A stretch of DNA of 13,418 nt from Conidiobolus incongruus B7586 (lineage: Eukaryota > Entomophthoromycota > Entomophthoromycetes > Entomophthorales > Conidiobolaceae): positions 1-13,418 of the forward strand of contig JNEM01013453.1 of assembly GCA_000697335.1 (NCBI GenBank), written 5' to 3'. Made by a program: the position numbers and the translations under genes. The notes beneath the pieces were generated by a model. That model saw only the letters and a program-made list of their open reading frames with translations. It ran no database searches and was not told the DNA's origin. Below are positions 10,420 through 13,418 of this stretch, piece by piece (position 1 is the stretch's first letter; each line of letters begins with the position of its first letter).

Positions 10420-11299
10420 GTATTATTATTTTAATAATTTTTTAATATAATTCAATTATTTGATTTATATTTTTTTAAGTTATTTATATCAATTTAGATA
10501 TTTTAATTTTAATAAAATTATTTTTTCATTATTTATCAATTTAATTAAATATAAATTTAAAGATTTTTATTAAATTTAAGCTTTAAAACTTATTTTTGAA
10601 ATTTGATTGGAGAATAGTAATATTTATTAAGAAAAGGACTTAAAATTTTATTGATCTCAAGTTAAAAATAATTATTATAAATTTATTTATTTTTTACATT
10701 CATATTATATAAAAATTCAACTTTATTAAGCCAATTAAATATAAATTTATAATTATATATTTATAAAGCAAGTTAAATTTCAAATTGATCTATTGACCTT
10801 ATATTATTAAATTATTTCAAAATTTCCAAATCTTGAGATAATACAGATATATCCAGGTTACTATATTAAAGAATATTAAAAGTTTTAATAAAATTATATA
10901 TTTTTTTAAATTATGAAAAAATATAGTATTTTATTTAATATTATATATATTAACTAAAAATTTATTATTTTTTTCATATTAATAATTAAATATCACTATA
11001 TTTATTTAATCTGATATAATCAAAATATTCATTTTTAATACCAATTATTAATGTTTAATTATATACTATATTAAAATATAATATTTAAAATAATATTGAT
11101 ATAGAATTGAAAAAATAGGAAATTTTTTCATTTTTGATTTTTTTAACTTATTATCAGTTATGAATAATAAAATATATACAGAACAAATAAGAAAATATAT
11201 ATTTTTTAATTATATATATCTAATAAATTTCTATATTAAAATAATTTTTTTAATATTAATTATTTAATTTAATTATATCTAAAACAAATAATAATCATC
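10420..11299. other. AT-saturated DNA, no gene seen
   Basis: Almost entirely A and T with short homopolymer runs; no frame or known motif survives on either strand. A block at 10571-10605 resembles, in inverted orientation, the AACTTCAAAATAAG-type string at 10271. It probably includes old transposon remains that can no longer be read. Confidence 0.5.
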
Positions 11300-12402
11300 A
11301 AAAGTCTTTAATTTTAGTAACAATAAAACTAAACCATAAATCCTCTAAAATTATTTAAGACTTACAAGCAGCTTTTGATAATAAAACACTATATAAATCA
11401 ATAATTTATTTCTAGATAAAATACTTTAATGCTAGGACAGAAACTATCTAAAATCTGTTAAAATTTAGTATATTAATTTTAACTATTATTTTTTTAATTA
11501 GTATTAGAATAAAAAAATATATTGAAAAACACCTTTTTATTTCAGTTAGAGAATTATCAAGATAATTTAATATTAGTTACATAAGTATTGTATATATATT
11601 AAAATTAAAATTAAAATTAATTAATAATAAAATAAAATAGGTATCTTATAATTTTACTAAAGTTTAAAGAAAACTAAAATAGCTATTATTAAAAAAAACT
11701 TATTAAGATAATACTAGAAACCAAATCTTTTATATGAAATTATTATAATTGATGAATCTTAAATTCTTTTGTATAATCTTTTACTAGAATATAAATCAAG
11801 ATATTAAATTAAACTAAATCAACTACCTTTATAAACTTTATTAAATAATTATTATATTAGTAATTAAATGTTAATTGTTGCTATAGATTATAATAATATA
11901 TACTACTTTTATTTAATTCCAAAAGGAAAATTAATTAATAATATACTTTATATTATTTTTTAAATAAAAATATTTCTAATTAATATTCATAATATAATTT
12001 AAAAAACCTATTATTTGTCATAATAATTATAAAATATATACAGCTAAAGCTGTTAAAAATTTTCTAATCATAAATAACTAGAAAAAACTACCATATTTAA
12101 TATATTCCCTAAATTATAACCCTTGTAATTATAATTATTTAAGGTAATAAAAAAACCAGCTTATAAAAAAGAAAGTTTTTGCAAAAAAATTTAATTGGTT
12201 TGTGAAATATTAAATTTTAGTTCTTAATAAAAAGAACTATTTTTTAGGTATTAGAACTTTGTTGAAAATATGATAAAAAGTAATTAAAAATAAAAAAAAT
12301 CATTTATTTTATATTATATAAATTTTTTATTTTTTATCTATTAAAATATTTAATTTTTTTCAATCACAAAAAATTCCTATTAACTAAATTACAAAGTAAT
12401 AT
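11300..12402 (+). mobile_element. Mariner-type DNA transposon, decayed copy C (nearly full length)
   Basis: Best preserved of the three copies; about 1.1 kb, matching a mariner transposase of roughly 345 residues. In order: N-terminal helix-turn-helix (about 11325-11450; LQAAFDNKTL, then IIYF, a stop in place of Trp at 11412-11414, IKYFNA); second helix-turn-helix (IEKHLFISVRELSR then ISYISIVYILK, about 11520-11600); DNTRNQIF (about 11710); VAIDYNNIYYFYLIPKGKL (about 11878-11932). After a frame change comes the catalytic block from CAT at 12019: HNNYKIYTAKAVKNFL, a stop for Trp, KKLPYLIYSLNYNPCNYN. Codons 12022 and 12127 are AAT where the second and third catalytic Asp belong, exactly 35 codons apart (D34D), so both are lost. 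C-terminal GIRTLLKI..KVI lies at about 12248. Several stops and frame changes make it inactive. The 3' end shares ACAAAGTAATA (12390-12400) with copy A. Confidence 0.85.
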
Positions 12403-12919
12403 TAAAAATATAAATTAAAAGCTAAAGAGTAAGATAGCTTTTTTAAATATAATTTATAATATAATCAATTAATTTCATTATTAGGTTTTATAAAATCATA
12501 ATATTTTAAAATATGTTATCAATATTTTAACTTAATCAAAGAATATATTCTTAATATTTTTATCTATATTTACTATTTTATGATAATTAAACTAAAATAA
12601 TTCTTTGAACATGATTAAATAATTAAATTATACAATTTATAGCAAATTAAACGAAATATTATAAAAGAGTATATTTAATCTTTAAATATACTGATTAATA
12701 ATAAGAAACATTGATATATATTATGATAATAATAAAACAAATTCAATCTTGAAAGAATTAATATGATTATTGACAATCGGAATATAATTATAAAGTTTTA
12801 ATATAATAAGTGAAAAGCCAGGTTTATTAATTTGATCTAATTATTTTATAACTAAGCTTGGTTTAAATTTATCTTTAATATAAATTATATTATTAATAAA
12901 AAATATATATATGAATTTA
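12403..12919. other. AT-rich intergenic DNA between mariner C and solo LTR 2
   Basis: About 500 bases without a gene, motif or notable repeat. Composition is slightly less extreme than at 9.4-11.3 kb. Confidence 0.5.
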
Positions 12920-12924
12920 TATAT

Positions 12925-13258
12925 TGTCGCGGATCGGGAGGTCCGCTCGCCTTTCAATTTTAACCGTCCGTCAAGATTCCAGATGTAATCCACTGACAAA
13001 TATCATGAACAACCCTTGCACAATGGAAAATTCCAGACTATAGCAGAAGCTGGAGCCTCAACACATTGGCCAAGGATCAACCACACTATAAAATAGTCAC
13101 TGGACAGATATTTGCTGAGGGATCACTTCGATCAGGGCCAAGCCCTAGATCTTGCTATTTTAATAAAACTCCTCTAAAGTATCTAGTTAGCCGTCTTTGG
13201 CCCGTTTCATCGAGCTCACGTGATCTTTATCGCAAGACTACTTTCCAGAAGCCTTGCA
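12925..13258 (+). mobile_element. Solo LTR 2, Ty3/gypsy-like retroelement fossil
   Basis: A 334-base GC-richer island begins TGTCGC and ends CA, with ATAT directly on both sides (12921-12924 and 13259-13262), a likely short target duplication though weak in AT-rich DNA. Offsets from the left end nearly equal those of solo LTR 1: TATA box at 162 (13087-13093; 161 in LTR 1), TTCGATC at 203 in both (13128-13134), AATAAA at 237 (13162-13167; 238 in LTR 1). The sequence just before the TATA box (TCAACC-ACACTATA) also matches. The two are therefore divergent members of one lineage. A strong hairpin lies just inside the left end (GCGGATC 12929-12935 with GGTCCGC 12940-12946, loop GGGA). No internal region adjoins it. 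The LTR looks complete and, by composition, newer than the surrounding DNA. A 79-codon open frame overlapping it is judged incidental. Confidence 0.78.
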
Positions 13259-13262
13259 ATAT

Positions 13263-13418
13263 ATTTGTATATATATTAGATAAAATTTATAAGCTAATAT
13301 TTTGATATTTAAAAAAGTTTAAAAAAAAATTTTTTTAATATTTTAATTTAAATATATAATAATTATTAATATTTTTATAAAATATAAAAATATCTATATA
13401 AATTATTATTATTATTTA
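13263..13418. other. AT-only tail of the window
   Basis: After the LTR the sequence returns at once to A+T runs, ending in ATT trinucleotide repeats (about 13403-13418). No gene is seen. Confidence 0.5.

Noticed and set aside
13066-13305. 79-codon open frame on the + strand
   Set aside because: It overlaps the right part of solo LTR 2 and runs out into A+T flank. The LTR architecture explains the sequence, and no protein family is recognised.

Overview
The window looks like AT-saturated nuclear DNA from an early-diverging fungus. The best guess is an Entomophthoromycotina / Conidiobolus-like genome, based on the style of its single F-box/LRR protein, the very low GC of the non-coding DNA and the retroelement relics. 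This assignment is an inference from memory of such proteins; no search was run.

The window holds one convincing intact gene: an intron-less 450-codon F-box-like/leucine-rich-repeat protein on the minus strand (5790-7142). Its start is fixed by an in-frame TAA directly before the ATG. Everything else is intergenic or transposon-derived. Three decayed copies of one mariner-type (D34D) DNA transposon lie in the same orientation: A, 5'-truncated, about 500-1075; B, about 2330-3410; C, nearly full length, about 11300-12400. All three have drifted towards A+T. Tryptophan positions read as stops, and in C both readable catalytic aspartates have become asparagine.

Two GC-richer islands stand out sharply: 3755-4108 and 12925-13258. 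Each runs TG...CA and is flanked by a 5-bp (first) or 4-bp (second) direct repeat. Both carry a TATA box, a TTCGATC block and an AATAAA at nearly the same offsets. They are solo LTRs of one Ty3/gypsy-like lineage and have escaped the AT decay seen around them.

The most unexpected feature is technical. Perfect, oppositely oriented 19-bp Tn5 mosaic ends lie at 9429-9447 and 10401-10419. These are the Nextera transposase/junction adapter sequence, so the window probably contains library adapter and the joins near 9.4 and 10.4 kb should not be trusted.

Layout: 1-500 intergenic with a G-skewed left end; 500-1075 mariner A; 1076-2330 intergenic; 2330-3410 mariner B; 3411-3749 intergenic; 3755-4108 solo LTR 1; 4114-5789 intergenic; 5790-7142 F-box/LRR gene; 7143-9428 intergenic, becoming more AT-rich; 9429-10419 adapter-bounded block; 10420-11300 AT-rich; 11300-12400 mariner C; 12401-12919 AT-rich; 12925-13258 solo LTR 2; the remainder is AT-rich. 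No operon-like or multi-gene system is present, and I see no tRNA, rRNA or CRISPR array.
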